Assembly (NCBI RefSeq): GCF_016901995.1
Contig: NZ_JACJLE010000009.1
Location: 22,297-86,296 of the forward strand
DNA from: Bacteroides caecigallinarum
GTDB lineage: Bacteria; Bacteroidota; Bacteroidia; Bacteroidales; Bacteroidaceae
Direction: 5' to 3'
DNA: 64,000 nucleotides
Shown here: positions 47,469 to 57,107 of the stretch, one piece after another
Layout of the letters: each line of letters begins with the position of its first letter
Position numbering within the stretch: the first letter of the stretch is position 1
Program-made: the position numbers and the translations under genes
Notes under the pieces: model-generated
Databases searched by the model: none
What the model was told of the DNA's origin: nothing
Seen by the model: the letters and a program-made list of their open reading frames with translations, nothing else

Positions 47469-48080
47469 ATGGAATTGAATTTTGACAAAATGAACGGACT
47501 GGTTCCTGCCATCATACAAGACAACTACACTCAGAAAGTACTTATGCTGGGCTTCATGAACGAAGAAGCATACCAGAAAACAGTAGAAACAGGCAAGGTA
47601 ACTTTCTTCAGCCGCACAAAGAACAGACTTTGGACCAAAGGTGAAGAAAGCGGAAACTTCCTGAACGTGGTATCTATAAAGGCCGACTGTGATAACGATA
47701 CTCTCCTCATAATGGTGAACCCTGTAGGACCTGTCTGCCACCTTGGCACAGATACTTGCTGGGGAGACAAAAACGAGCAGGACATAATGTTCCTTAAAGA
47801 GCTTCAGGACTTCATCTGCAAACGACATGAAGAAATGCCTGAAAAATCATATACAACAAGTCTCTTCCAGTCGGGAGTGAACAAAATGGCACAGAAAGTG
47901 GGTGAAGAAGCCGTTGAAACTGTAATCGAAGCATGCAACGGTACTGACGAAAGACTTATTTATGAAGGAGCAGACCTCCTCTATCACCTTATAGTATTGC
48001 TTACTTCGAAAGGTTACCGTATAGAAGATCTGGCAAGAGAACTGAAAGAACGCCACAGTGAAACCTGGAAAAAACATTAA
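47469..48080 (+). CDS. hisIE: Bifunctional phosphoribosyl-AMP cyclohydrolase / phosphoribosyl-ATP pyrophosphatase
   Basis: A 203-residue fusion. The HisI half (1-110) carries FFSRTKNRLWTKGEESGN and the metal-binding DCDNDTLL and CHLGTDTCW. The HisE half carries KVGEEAVETVIEA and GADLLYHLIVLL, a MazG-like fold. It performs the second and third steps of histidine synthesis. The FtsE-like gene starts 3 bp later. Confidence 0.96.
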   Translation: MELNFDKMNGLVPAIIQDNYTQKVLMLGFMNEEAYQKTVETGKVTFFSRTKNRLWTKGEESGNFLNVVSIKADCDNDTLLIMVNPVGPVCHLGTDTCWGDKNEQDIMFLKELQDFICKRHEEMPEKSYTTSLFQSGVNKMAQKVGEEAVETVIEACNGTDERLIYEGADLLYHLIVLLTSKGYRIEDLARELKERHSETWKKH

Positions 48081-48083
48081 TCG

Positions 48084-48764
48084 ATGAGCGAAGCACCACT
48101 TATATCATACAGCAATGTAAGTATCTGGCAACAGGAACAGGAGATTCTGGAAAATATCAATTTCAGCATCAATCCAGGAGAGTTTGTCTATCTTATAGGT
48201 AAGGTAGGAAGCGGAAAATCCACTTTCCTGAAATCCATATATGGCGAACTTGACATAAAGGATGGTAATGCTACAGTGCTGGGTTATGACATGAAAAGTA
48301 TAAAAAGAAAACATATCCCTGCACTAAGAAGAAGAATAGGTATCGTTTTTCAGGACTTCCAGCTACTTACAGACCGTACGGTAAAAGAAAATCTGGAATT
48401 TGTACTGAAAGCAACCGGATGGAAAAACAATAACGACATCCAGGCCAGAATAACAGAAGTTCTTACGCAGGTAGGGATGGAAACCAAAGGATACAAGATG
48501 CCTAACGAACTGTCCGGAGGCGAACAGCAGCGAATTGTAATAGCCAGGGCAATCCTGAACAAGCCTGAACTTATTCTGGCAGACGAACCGACAGGTAATC
48601 TTGATGTAGAAACCGGTCATCGTATTGTTGAGCTCCTCAGGGAAATATGTTCTCAAGGCTCGGCGATAATAATGACCACTCACAATATAAACTTGCTTTC
48701 GGAATACCCCGGCAAAGTATATAAATGTGAGTCGCATAAGCTGGAAGAGCAGCAGAATTCATAA
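48084..48764 (+). CDS. FtsE-like ABC transporter ATP-binding protein
   Basis: A 226-residue ATPase. Walker [18 protein letters not shown] is at about 38-54, the Q-loop is FQDFQLL, the signature is [16 protein letters not shown] and Walker B is [12 protein letters not shown]. This is the FtsE/LolD subfamily; annotation as FtsE is likely. No FtsX permease adjoins it; its partner must lie elsewhere. It is 3 bp after hisIE, an apparent passenger of the his operon. Confidence 0.88.
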   Translation: MSEAPLISYSNVSIWQQEQEILENINFSINPGEFVYLIGKVGSGKSTFLKSIYGELDIKDGNATVLGYDMKSIKRKHIPALRRRIGIVFQDFQLLTDRTVKENLEFVLKATGWKNNNDIQARITEVLTQVGMETKGYKMPNELSGGEQQRIVIARAILNKPELILADEPTGNLDVETGHRIVELLREICSQGSAIIMTTHNINLLSEYPGKVYKCESHKLEEQQNS

Positions 48765-48823
48765 AAAAATCAAACATGAACGTAAAATCGGCATAAAAAC
48801 AAAAAGAAATTGATTATTATTGC

Positions 48824-48831
48824 TAATTTTG
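48824..48831 (+). promoter_or_regulatory. -7 element of lysC
   Basis: TAATTTTG, 48 bp before the lysC ATG. No clear -33 element is seen. Confidence 0.5.
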
Positions 48832-48879
48832 CATTCTGATATTTAATTATTAACAATCCATTAAAATTCGAAACGTAAA

Positions 48880-50199
48880 ATGAAGGTTTTAAAGTTTGGA
48901 GGAACATCAGTAGGCTCTGCACAGAGAATGAAAGATGTTGCCAAATTGATTTCTGACGGCGAGCAGAAAATAGTAGTACTCTCCGCAATGTCGGGTACAA
49001 CTAACACATTAGTTGAAATTTCGGATTATCTGTACAAGAAAAATCCTGAAGGTGCGAATGAAATCATCAATAAGCTGGAAGCAAAGTATAAACAGCATAT
49101 AGATGAACTTTATTCTACCGAAGAATATAAACAGAAGACATTGGAATTCGTAAAGTCAGTATTTGACTATATCCGTTCATATACAAAAGACATTTTCACT
49201 TTGTTCGAAGAAAAGGTTATCCTGGCTCAGGGAGAAATCATTTCTACAAACATGGTGACAAACTACCTTTGCGAACAAGGTATCAATGCTGTTCTTTTGC
49301 CAGCATTGGAATTCATGCGTACTGACAAGAACAGCGAACCTGACCTGACTTATATCCGTGAGAAATTAGCCCTTCAACTTGAAGCAAATCCAGGATATGA
49401 AATCTATATCACTCAGGGTTATATCTGCCGAAACGCTTACGGCGAAATAGACAACTTGCAGAGAGGTGGTAGCGACTACACTGCATCTCTGATCGGTGCG
49501 GCTGTTAACGCTTCTGAAATCCAGATATGGACTGATATCGACGGTATGCACGACAATGACCCTCGTATCGTTGAGAAGACTTCTCCTGTACGTCAGTTAC
49601 ACTTTGAAGAAGCTGCAGAACTGGCTTACTTCGGTGCAAAGATTCTTCATCCTACATGTGTGCAGCCTGCTAAATACGCAAATATCCCAGTAAGACTGCT
49701 TAACACTATGGAGCCAAGCGCACCTGGTACACTTATCTCTAACGAAACAGAGAAAGGCAAGATTAAAGCAGTAGCAGCAAAAGACAATATCACTGCTATC
49801 AAGATCAAGTCAAGCCGTATGCTGCTTACTCACGGATTCCTCCGCAAGGTATTCGAAATATTCGAAAGCTACCAGACTGCCATCGATATGGTTTGTACTT
49901 CAGAAGTTGGAGTATCGATGTCTATCGACAATACAAAGCACCTCAACGAAATTGTTGACGACCTGAAGAAATACGGTACAGTTACTGTTGATCAGGACAT
50001 GTGTATCGTATGTGTGGTAGGTGACTTGGAATGGGAAAACGTAGGTTTCGAATCTAAAGCTCTTCAGGCTATGAAAGAAGTTCCCGTTCGTATGATTTCA
50101 TACGGAGGAAGCAACTACAACATCTCTTTCCTTATCCGTGAAGAAGACAAGAAACGTGCACTGCAGTCTCTGAGCGATGTTTTATTCAACAATAAATAA
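48880..50199 (+). CDS. lysC: Aspartate kinase
   Basis: A 439-residue monofunctional aspartokinase. It has the N-terminal KFGGTSVGSAQRM, the substrate loop NLQRGGSDYTASLIGAAV near 194, and two C-terminal ACT domains (about 295-435) where lysine or threonine would bind. It makes aspartyl phosphate for the lysine, threonine and methionine pathways. A strong terminator follows. lysA is the next gene. Confidence 0.96.
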   Translation: MKVLKFGGTSVGSAQRMKDVAKLISDGEQKIVVLSAMSGTTNTLVEISDYLYKKNPEGANEIINKLEAKYKQHIDELYSTEEYKQKTLEFVKSVFDYIRSYTKDIFTLFEEKVILAQGEIISTNMVTNYLCEQGINAVLLPALEFMRTDKNSEPDLTYIREKLALQLEANPGYEIYITQGYICRNAYGEIDNLQRGGSDYTASLIGAAVNASEIQIWTDIDGMHDNDPRIVEKTSPVRQLHFEEAAELAYFGAKILHPTCVQPAKYANIPVRLLNTMEPSAPGTLISNETEKGKIKAVAAKDNITAIKIKSSRMLLTHGFLRKVFEIFESYQTAIDMVCTSEVGVSMSIDNTKHLNEIVDDLKKYGTVTVDQDMCIVCVVGDLEWENVGFESKALQAMKEVPVRMISYGGSNYNISFLIREEDKKRALQSLSDVLFNNK

Positions 50200-50216
50200 A
50201 ACTCTATAATACAAAG

Positions 50217-50260
50217 GCGAATGGCTGTGGATTGATATATCCAGACCATTCGCTTTTTTT
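50217..50260 (+). terminator. Terminator of lysC
   Basis: GCGAATGG (50217-50224) and CCATTCGC (50246-50253) are perfect arms, with an inner TGGA/TCCA stem and seven T residues after. Confidence 0.85.
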
Positions 50261-50302
50261 GTAAAAACAGCTACAAACGAAAATAAAAAAACAGAACACT
50301 TT

Positions 50303-51463
50303 ATGAAAGGTACATTCCCTATCGGAAAATTCCGCGAAATGGAAACTCCATTCTATTATTATGATGCAAATCTGCTTCGCGAAACTCTTCAGACTATAAA
50401 GGATGAAAGTGGCAAATACAATAAATTCTGCGTTCATTATGCCGTTAAGGCAAATGCCAATCCTAAGGTTCTCAGTATTATCCGCGAAAGCGGACTTGGT
50501 GCCGACTGTGTAAGCGGCGGAGAAATCAAAGCGGCTATAAAGGCTGGATTTCCTCCAAGCAAAATAGTATATGCAGGAGTAGGTAAAACAGACTGGGAAA
50601 TCAATCTCGGACTGGACTACGATATTTTCTGCTTCAATGTAGAATCTGTTCCTGAACTTGAAGTCATCAACGAACTTGCAGCAGCCAAAGGCAAAATTGC
50701 AAGAGTGGCTTTCCGTATCAATCCTGATGTAGGTGCACATACTCACGCCAACATCACAACAGGTCTTGCAGAAAACAAGTTCGGTATCAGCATGAACGAT
50801 ATGGACTATGTCATCGACCGTGCACTGGAGATGAATAATGTGAAATTTGTAGGACTTCATTTCCACATCGGTTCACAGATTCTTGATATGGGTGACTTTG
50901 TTGCTCTCTGCAACAGAGTGAACGAACTGCAGGAAAAACTGTTTGCACGTCAGATTATCGTTGAACACATCAACGTAGGTGGCGGACTTGGTATAGACTA
51001 CGCTCATCCTAACCGTCAGCCGATACCTGATTTTGCAGAATACTTCAAGACATACCACAAACATCTGCGCCTTCGTCCGCAGCAGACACTGCATTTCGAA
51101 CTGGGACGTGCAGTAGTTGGGCAGTGCGGTAGCCTCATCACAAAGGTTACTTACGTAAAACAGGGAACAAACAAACAGTTTGCAATCGTTGACGCAGGTA
51201 TGACAGACCTTATACGTCCGGCTCTGTATCAGGCATATCACAAGATAGAAAACATAACTTCAGACGAGGCTATGGAAACATACGATGTAGTGGGTCCTAT
51301 CTGCGAATCATCAGATGTTTTCGGAAAAGCTATCGACCTTAACAAAACTAAGAGAGGCGACTTGATAGCCCTTCGTTCGGCAGGAGCATACGGTGAAATA
51401 ATGGCATCGGCATACAACTGCAGAACACTTCCGCAAGGATATACATCCGACGAACTTATTTAA
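50303..51463 (+). CDS. lysA: Diaminopimelate decarboxylase
   Basis: A 386-residue PLP-dependent decarboxylase of fold type III. The PLP Lys is in HYAVKANANPKVL near 50; HFHIGSQI, the NVGGGLGIDY glycine loop and GPICESSDVFGK with the active-site Cys follow. It converts meso-diaminopimelate to lysine. It begins 104 bp after lysC, beyond that gene's terminator. I see no obvious promoter, so partial read-through is possible. Confidence 0.96.
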   Translation: MKGTFPIGKFREMETPFYYYDANLLRETLQTIKDESGKYNKFCVHYAVKANANPKVLSIIRESGLGADCVSGGEIKAAIKAGFPPSKIVYAGVGKTDWEINLGLDYDIFCFNVESVPELEVINELAAAKGKIARVAFRINPDVGAHTHANITTGLAENKFGISMNDMDYVIDRALEMNNVKFVGLHFHIGSQILDMGDFVALCNRVNELQEKLFARQIIVEHINVGGGLGIDYAHPNRQPIPDFAEYFKTYHKHLRLRPQQTLHFELGRAVVGQCGSLITKVTYVKQGTNKQFAIVDAGMTDLIRPALYQAYHKIENITSDEAMETYDVVGPICESSDVFGKAIDLNKTKRGDLIALRSAGAYGEIMASAYNCRTLPQGYTSDELI

Positions 51464-51482
51464 GAAACAAAACACACAAGCT

Positions 51483-51528
51483 AAGGCTCCTTCATGGCTA
51501 AATAAAAACCATCGAAGGAGCCTTTTTT
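51483..51528 (+). terminator. Terminator of lysA
   Basis: AAGGCTCCTTC and GAAGGAGCCTT are perfect arms, extended by an inner ATGG/CCAT stem and closed by TTTTTT. Confidence 0.88.
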
Positions 51529-51542
51529 CTGAAATTTTGAAC

Positions 51543-51550
51543 TACTTTTG
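51543..51550 (+). promoter_or_regulatory. -7 element of the glycosyltransferase gene
   Basis: TACTTTTG, 28 bp before the ATG. Confidence 0.55.
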
Positions 51551-51578
51551 CATGACTTTTCAGAAAACAAAATAAGAT

Positions 51579-52739
51579 ATGATAAACATAGACTATAATT
51601 CGGCTATTCTATTTTTGCAGATATTCTGCGGACTGACATTTTTAATACAGTTATACTATTTTCTTGTTCCGTACAGCAGATTATTCAAAAGCAACAAAAT
51701 ACAGAACAAACTTCAAGAAAACACAAACTGTCCTCCCCTATCTGTCATTATAGTTACAAAAGACTCTGCCAGCATGCTTAAAGACAACCTGCCGGCAATC
51801 CTCGAACAGGATTATCCGGAGTTCGAAGTAATCGTAGTAAACGATGAATCGGCAGGTGAAGATGAGGATATACTTAAGATTCTTGGCAGCAGATACCGTC
51901 ATCTATACCGCACATTCATTCCTAAATCTGCACGATACGTCAGCAGAAAGAAACTTGGAGTGGCAATGGGTATCAAAGCCAGCAAATACGACTGGATTGT
52001 TGTGACAGAGCCTTATTGTAAACCTGAAAGCAAAGACTGGTTAAAAAGTTTGTCAAGAAACTTTGTACCGGGAACAGACATTGTACTGGGCTACTGCAAT
52101 TACAGCTATGGCAAAGGAATATTCGCTAAAAGAATAATAACGGACATGCTGATGGTTTCAATGCGCTTCCTAGGAAAAGCTATCGGCGGAAATCCGTATA
52201 TGGGAATAGGAAGAAATATGGCATACCGCAAGGATATATACTTGCAGCACAAAGGTTTCTACAATCAGCTTACACTGTCAAGAGGTGACGATGATTTGTT
52301 TATCAACGAAATCGCAGACAGCAGAAACACAAAAGTATGTGTAGATTCAAACAGCATAATGCGTATGCCCTTACCTAAATACAGGAAGACATGGAGAGAC
52401 GACAAAATAGGATATGAAGTAACCGGAAACCATTATAAAGGAACAGCCAGAATATCAAACAGCCTGGAAACATGGTCTGCCTGGCTGTTTAATCTATCGG
52501 TAATAGTAGCTTTGTGTATTGGAATATTGAATAAAGAATGGATCTTCACCTCATGTATCTTCGCTGCATGGCTGATAAGAACAATAACAGCTATGACAGT
52601 TTTCTTCAAGACAGCAAAAGCCATGGGAGAAAAAGTTTCTGCATATCTTTTTATATATGATATTATGCGCCCACTATACAGTCTGAGCCTGAAAATAGGA
52701 TATATCACCCGCCACAAGAGTGACTACATGAGAAAATAG
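51579..52739 (+). CDS. Family 2 glycosyltransferase, membrane-bound
   Basis: A 386-residue GT2-type enzyme. A membrane helix (about 8-27) precedes the nucleotide-sugar domain: SVIIVTKDSASMLKDNLPAIL, then VIVVNDESAGEDED. The acceptor-side motif is LSRGDDDLFINE near 228. Two or three C-terminal helices follow (about 300-350). It likely adds sugars on the inner leaflet for a surface glycan. No other glycan genes adjoin it, so the product is unknown. Confidence 0.9.
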   Translation: MINIDYNSAILFLQIFCGLTFLIQLYYFLVPYSRLFKSNKIQNKLQENTNCPPLSVIIVTKDSASMLKDNLPAILEQDYPEFEVIVVNDESAGEDEDILKILGSRYRHLYRTFIPKSARYVSRKKLGVAMGIKASKYDWIVVTEPYCKPESKDWLKSLSRNFVPGTDIVLGYCNYSYGKGIFAKRIITDMLMVSMRFLGKAIGGNPYMGIGRNMAYRKDIYLQHKGFYNQLTLSRGDDDLFINEIADSRNTKVCVDSNSIMRMPLPKYRKTWRDDKIGYEVTGNHYKGTARISNSLETWSAWLFNLSVIVALCIGILNKEWIFTSCIFAAWLIRTITAMTVFFKTAKAMGEKVSAYLFIYDIMRPLYSLSLKIGYITRHKSDYMRK

Positions 52740-52754
52740 TCACACACTTATACA

Positions 52755-54956
52755 TTATTTATTGAACAATTCGAACGTAAACTTACAACCTACAGAGGTA
52801 AATTTTCCACGTTCATTCCCAATAAATACACCGGCATCAAATATGTGTGTACCTATACCATAGCCTATTTCGAAATAAGGATTAAGGTGAGGCATAAACA
52901 ATATTCCGGCATATATTCTTTCCTTCTGAATGAAGGAAAGAAGCTTGCTGACAGGATAAAGCAATATGAACGGTGATTCATAAGTCATATTTCCACGTAC
53001 ATAATGGCTTGAAGCATTATACCATCTTCCATCGAGCATCTGAAAAGTACCTCCAATATCATCATTCCATCCCTGAGGAAGATTTCTGTTTGCAAAATTT
53101 ACATAGTCCACAAAATACACATCCTCCTGATTCAGAAAGAATCCGCATCCTACATGATATGCAATGTTGTGAATATCCCTGACCTTGATAATTTGTTCTG
53201 CAGACAACTCCAGACGCTCATACTCACCTGAGCTTTTAAAGACCTTGATACCTCGCTCATAGTCAGCTATGAAAGTTGGATAATACGAACCCACATTAAC
53301 CTTTCTGTTTCCATTCATATAATAATACATTCCAGGAGTCCATTCTATCCTCACACGTGGAGCGAAACTGTTATATTTTGAACGAACCCTTGCATCCAAC
53401 TCCGGAGTGCTTTTCGTATATCTCCAATGCATTGAAAGACCCGTCCAAAGATTCAATCCGTTTATTATCTCTATATTATGTGAAAGACTTACGTATATAT
53501 CCTTGAAATAATCCAAATTCAATCCGTCAAAAGAAAATGTACTGTCAGGCATAGCAGCAAGCTGATCAAGCACAACACTACTATAAATTCTGTTACCATT
53601 TCCAACATGCAATTCCAAAGCGCCGTGTTTCCTTGGATTATAAACATACTCTACGTCAGCCTTGGCGTACAGCTCCTTCTTGGTAAAATTGAAACCTATC
53701 TGGGGGGCTATCCTCAACAAACGCCCGTCATAAAACAATTTGTTATATTTATAAACCTGCCTGTATGATATACCATTGCGATGACTGTAACTAAGCAACA
53801 GAGGATTAATTATAGGCGAACAGTTAATACTTCCCACTTTGGGCAAGTCAATATCATAGGAGTTTATCAAAGCATCACCCACCTGTCCCAGGAAGACCTG
53901 ACTTTTCGGCTTCTTCAGGTTCTCTATAGAATCTTTCACCCATTTTTGCCTGTCAATCATCTTCCGGTCTATTTTATCCTTATAGAGCATCTCTTCTTCA
54001 TATGTAAGCGGGAAAGGCCTTATTTTTGAAAACGAATCAATATCGGTCACCAGACGTGTGGTATCACAAGTCAATGTATATGAATTCGACAGATTATATT
54101 TACTTCTGTCTTTTTTCAGATATATAATCTCTCCAAGTTCAGTGAATTTTACCTCAGTATAATCCAGCCATCCATAATACCTCATCTGCAAATGATTTTT
54201 CAAAAACTTGAAATTCATATCAATATCCATATAGCACGGGAGAAATTTCGTCTGCGGAGTATTACCCATGTTGGCCTTTATCCTGAAATCTATCAAATCA
54301 TACTCTCCTTCAAAATCAAAACTGTGTACTGACCAATCATCGGCATAAAGCCACATATAACCGTCAACAAGTTTCGTACTCTTATACTTAGGCTGAACAC
54401 GTATCTTACAGCAAGGCTTATTGTCTATTATCGACACACTGTCCAGCATATATTTATAATGAACTTTAGACTGGCTGTTTAACGGCGACAACACCTTATC
54501 GCCCATTAATGACGACGAATAAACATTGAACTTCATATAGTCCATGATATCAAATATCTGCCCTCTCTGGCTCCTGAAAGTAGATACCATAGCCTTTATC
54601 TTTCTGTCATAAATGGAAGGAGCAGTATATTGAAGTTCACTTATTGACTCGTGCATATAGTTACGGATACTATCCTCAAGCTTGAACATCGACGGGATAT
54701 ACTTTATAATCCTGTTACGGTTATGCACTGTTATAGTACCTTTCAGATACATATTTGCCTTGTAACTCTTTACCTCATTGGAATAAATGGATGCCGACGA
54801 ATACATCTTACCCAAAATAGAATCAGGAACAACACGGTCTTTGGGAAATAGCGAAACGATATTCTCTGATTTCCCAAACCACGGCATCATTATACAAAAG
54901 CATATTAAAAACAGACGCACTAAATTCAACCTTGTATATTTTAGCATATACGACAT
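52755..54956 (-). CDS. DUF5686 family outer membrane protein
   Basis: A protein of about 733 residues with a signal peptide (hydrophobic LVRLFLICFCIMMPWFG stretch). It has a DUF5686-like middle (YKANMYLKGT, SELQYTAPSIYDRKIKAMVSTFRSQRGQI) and a long beta-barrel C-terminus with aromatic-rich strands ending in FELFNK. Members often carry an N-terminal carboxypeptidase-like domain, which is absent here. The function is unknown. The reading frame extends to a TTG at 54977; ATGs at 54956 and 54947 are the realistic starts. Confidence 0.82.
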   Translation of the reverse strand: MSYMLKYTRLNLVRLFLICFCIMMPWFGKSENIVSLFPKDRVVPDSILGKMYSSASIYSNEVKSYKANMYLKGTITVHNRNRIIKYIPSMFKLEDSIRNYMHESISELQYTAPSIYDRKIKAMVSTFRSQRGQIFDIMDYMKFNVYSSSLMGDKVLSPLNSQSKVHYKYMLDSVSIIDNKPCCKIRVQPKYKSTKLVDGYMWLYADDWSVHSFDFEGEYDLIDFRIKANMGNTPQTKFLPCYMDIDMNFKFLKNHLQMRYYGWLDYTEVKFTELGEIIYLKKDRSKYNLSNSYTLTCDTTRLVTDIDSFSKIRPFPLTYEEEMLYKDKIDRKMIDRQKWVKDSIENLKKPKSQVFLGQVGDALINSYDIDLPKVGSINCSPIINPLLLSYSHRNGISYRQVYKYNKLFYDGRLLRIAPQIGFNFTKKELYAKADVEYVYNPRKHGALELHVGNGNRIYSSVVLDQLAAMPDSTFSFDGLNLDYFKDIYVSLSHNIEIINGLNLWTGLSMHWRYTKSTPELDARVRSKYNSFAPRVRIEWTPGMYYYMNGNRKVNVGSYYPTFIADYERGIKVFKSSGEYERLELSAEQIIKVRDIHNIAYHVGCGFFLNQEDVYFVDYVNFANRNLPQGWNDDIGGTFQMLDGRWYNASSHYVRGNMTYESPFILLYPVSKLLSFIQKERIYAGILFMPHLNPYFEIGYGIGTHIFDAGVFIGNERGKFTSVGCKFTFELFNK

Positions 54957-55035
54957 AACAGAAACAAAAATAATCAAAACCCGTTGAAACTGTTATTTTT
55001 AATCGTAAAAAAACAGTTTTTTAATTTTTTATTCT

Positions 55036-55043
55036 TACCTTTG
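55036..55043 (+). promoter_or_regulatory. -7 element of the Crp/Fnr gene
   Basis: TACCTTTG, 28 bp before the ATG, in a T-rich divergent region. The divergent DUF5686 gene starts 115 bp from the Crp/Fnr ATG. Confidence 0.6.
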
Positions 55044-55071
55044 TGCTATATAACACGTTTTTATAACATCT

Positions 55072-55773
55072 ATGGTAAAAAAAGAATTATCTGAGACTGA
55101 GATTGCCGAAAGTATTCCCGATTTATGGCAACCATTAACAGACGCTCAAAGAGATTATCTAGCGCAAAACTTTACAATTCAAAAGTATAAGAAAAACGAA
55201 ACAATCTATTGTGAAGGGGAAACTCCTAAGCACTTAATGTGCCTGCTTAAAGGAAAAGTAAAAATCTATAAAGACGGGGTCGGCGGAAGAAGCCAGATAA
55301 TAAGAGTTATCAAAGACAAAGAATACTTCGCCTACAGGGCATATTTTGCCAATGAAAATTTTGTTACTGCAGCAGCTGCATTCGAGCCTTGTACAATATG
55401 TCTTATACCAATGACATGTATAGTAAAGCTTCTGGAGGAAAATGCACAGCTTGGACTTTTCTTCATCAGACAACTTTCTATAGATTTGGGTATTTCGGAT
55501 GAAAGGACAGTAAGCCTTACACAGAAACATATACGCGGAAGACTTGCAGAATCTTTGCTGTTCCTGAAAGATACATACGGAGTGGAAGAAGACCAATGTA
55601 CACTTAGTATATACCTCTCACGCGAAGACTTGGCAAACTTGTCGAATATGACAACATCGAACGCAATACGTACGCTTTCAAACTTTGCCTCAGAAAAACT
55701 TATAATAATTGACGGAAGAAAGATAAAACTTATCGACGAAGAAAAGCTGAAAAAAATCAGCAAGATAGGTTAA
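55072..55773 (+). CDS. Crp/Fnr family transcriptional regulator
   Basis: A 233-residue regulator with a cyclic-nucleotide-binding-like beta roll (about 25-145) and a C-terminal winged helix (LSREDLANLSNMTTSNAIRTLSNFASEKLI near 182-211). The N-terminus lacks the Cys cluster of Fnr, so an iron-sulfur sensor is unlikely. The regulated genes are unknown; the divergent DUF5686 gene is a candidate. Confidence 0.92.
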   Translation: MVKKELSETEIAESIPDLWQPLTDAQRDYLAQNFTIQKYKKNETIYCEGETPKHLMCLLKGKVKIYKDGVGGRSQIIRVIKDKEYFAYRAYFANENFVTAAAAFEPCTICLIPMTCIVKLLEENAQLGLFFIRQLSIDLGISDERTVSLTQKHIRGRLAESLLFLKDTYGVEEDQCTLSIYLSREDLANLSNMTTSNAIRTLSNFASEKLIIIDGRKIKLIDEEKLKKISKIG

Positions 55774-55790
55774 TCCCACCAAAAGATGAT

Positions 55791-55851
55791 ATATAAAACG
55801 AAATGTCCGATACAAAGTAATAACTATTGTATCGGACATTTCGTTTTATAT
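55791..55851. terminator. Bidirectional terminator with a 25-bp perfect stem
   Basis: Arms at 55791-55815 and 55827-55851 are exact inverted repeats of 25 bases around an 11-base loop. The stem ends are AT-rich on both sides (AAAA and TTTT), so it can terminate both convergent genes. Confidence 0.85.
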
Positions 55852-55859
55852 CACTTTTA

Positions 55860-57104
55860 TTATTCATATCTGATGGAACGCGCAGGATGAATTCTGCTTA
55901 TAAGATAAGATGGGCCCACGAGCATCAATACAGATACAATCAATGTAAATAGATTAAGCAAAATATAAATCAGAACATTCAGCTCAATAGGCACAGAGCT
56001 TACATAATATACAGACGGATCAAGCTTCACCGGTTCGAAGAAATACTGTATCAGACAAAGTGAGAGTCCAATCACATTTCCCCACAACATTCCCCTGCCT
56101 ATCAGGAACACTGAGAACGAAAGGAATATCTTCCTTATGGAATTATTGTCCGCCCCCATAGCTTTCAGCACACCAATCATGTTGGTACGTTCAAGTATTA
56201 TTATCAGCAAACCTGAAATCATGGTAAAACCTGCCACTCCGGTCATAAGTATCAATATCACCCAGACATTGAGATCAAGCAAATCGAGCCATGCAAATAT
56301 CTGTGGATTTGCCTCAACTATGGTACGCGAGAAATAGTTCTGTCCGTATTTATCAGAGGATTCAAATAATCCGGTACGAATATCATCATTCACAGCATCA
56401 ATACGCGAATAGTCATCCACATTTATTTCTATACCGCTCACCTGGTCAGCTTCCCATTTATTGAGACGGTTCACTGTATAAATGTCTGTCAGCAGGAAAT
56501 AATCATCAAAAGCCGAGAAATTTGTCTGGTAAATAGCCGAAACAGTCAACCTTCGTGCACGTACGTTATCATCAACATAATAAGTATAAATCCTGTCACC
56601 GGTCTTAATATTCAGCTTGTCGGCTATAGATTTGGAGATTATCACACTATTGGTGGCAACAGTATCTGTAAAAACCGGTATCTCTCCTTCAACGATATGT
56701 TCACGGATATAACTCAGGTCATACTCCTGCCCCACTCCTTTCACCACCATACCCTGGAAATTGTCTGATGTCATTATCATACCCGGTTTGACCGAATACC
56801 GCTGTACATGAGTTATATCAGGCTTTTGGGACAACACCTCCATCAGGCTGTCGCTTGCCTGAATAGGAGCCGTCATATAAAGCTGCGCATCGTCAAGGCT
56901 GGTTATGATAACATCAGAAGCAAGTCCTACCACCTTGTCGCGCACCTGATTTTTGAAGCCGATAACCACTGCCACCGAGACAATCATCACGGCAAGACCA
57001 ATAGAAATGCCGGCCATAGCAATGCGCACAGCCGGCTTTGATACCTCTTTGTTTCCGTCGTTATTCTTGTAGATACGACGGGCAATGAACAATTTCCAAT
57101 TCAT
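55860..57104 (-). CDS. LolC/E-type ABC transporter permease (FtsX family)
   Basis: A 414-residue protein with one N-terminal helix (about 28-50), a large periplasmic domain and three C-terminal helices (about 270-400). The FtsX segment includes MIGVLKAMGADNNSIRKIFL. It resembles lipoprotein-releasing LolC/LolE, which hand lipoproteins to LolA. No LolD ATPase adjoins it. It starts 3 bp after the aminotransferase gene. Confidence 0.88.
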   Translation of the reverse strand: MNWKLFIARRIYKNNDGNKEVSKPAVRIAMAGISIGLAVMIVSVAVVIGFKNQVRDKVVGLASDVIITSLDDAQLYMTAPIQASDSLMEVLSQKPDITHVQRYSVKPGMIMTSDNFQGMVVKGVGQEYDLSYIREHIVEGEIPVFTDTVATNSVIISKSIADKLNIKTGDRIYTYYVDDNVRARRLTVSAIYQTNFSAFDDYFLLTDIYTVNRLNKWEADQVSGIEINVDDYSRIDAVNDDIRTGLFESSDKYGQNYFSRTIVEANPQIFAWLDLLDLNVWVILILMTGVAGFTMISGLLIIILERTNMIGVLKAMGADNNSIRKIFLSFSVFLIGRGMLWGNVIGLSLCLIQYFFEPVKLDPSVYYVSSVPIELNVLIYILLNLFTLIVSVLMLVGPSYLISRIHPARSIRYE

Positions 57105-57107
57105 ATT

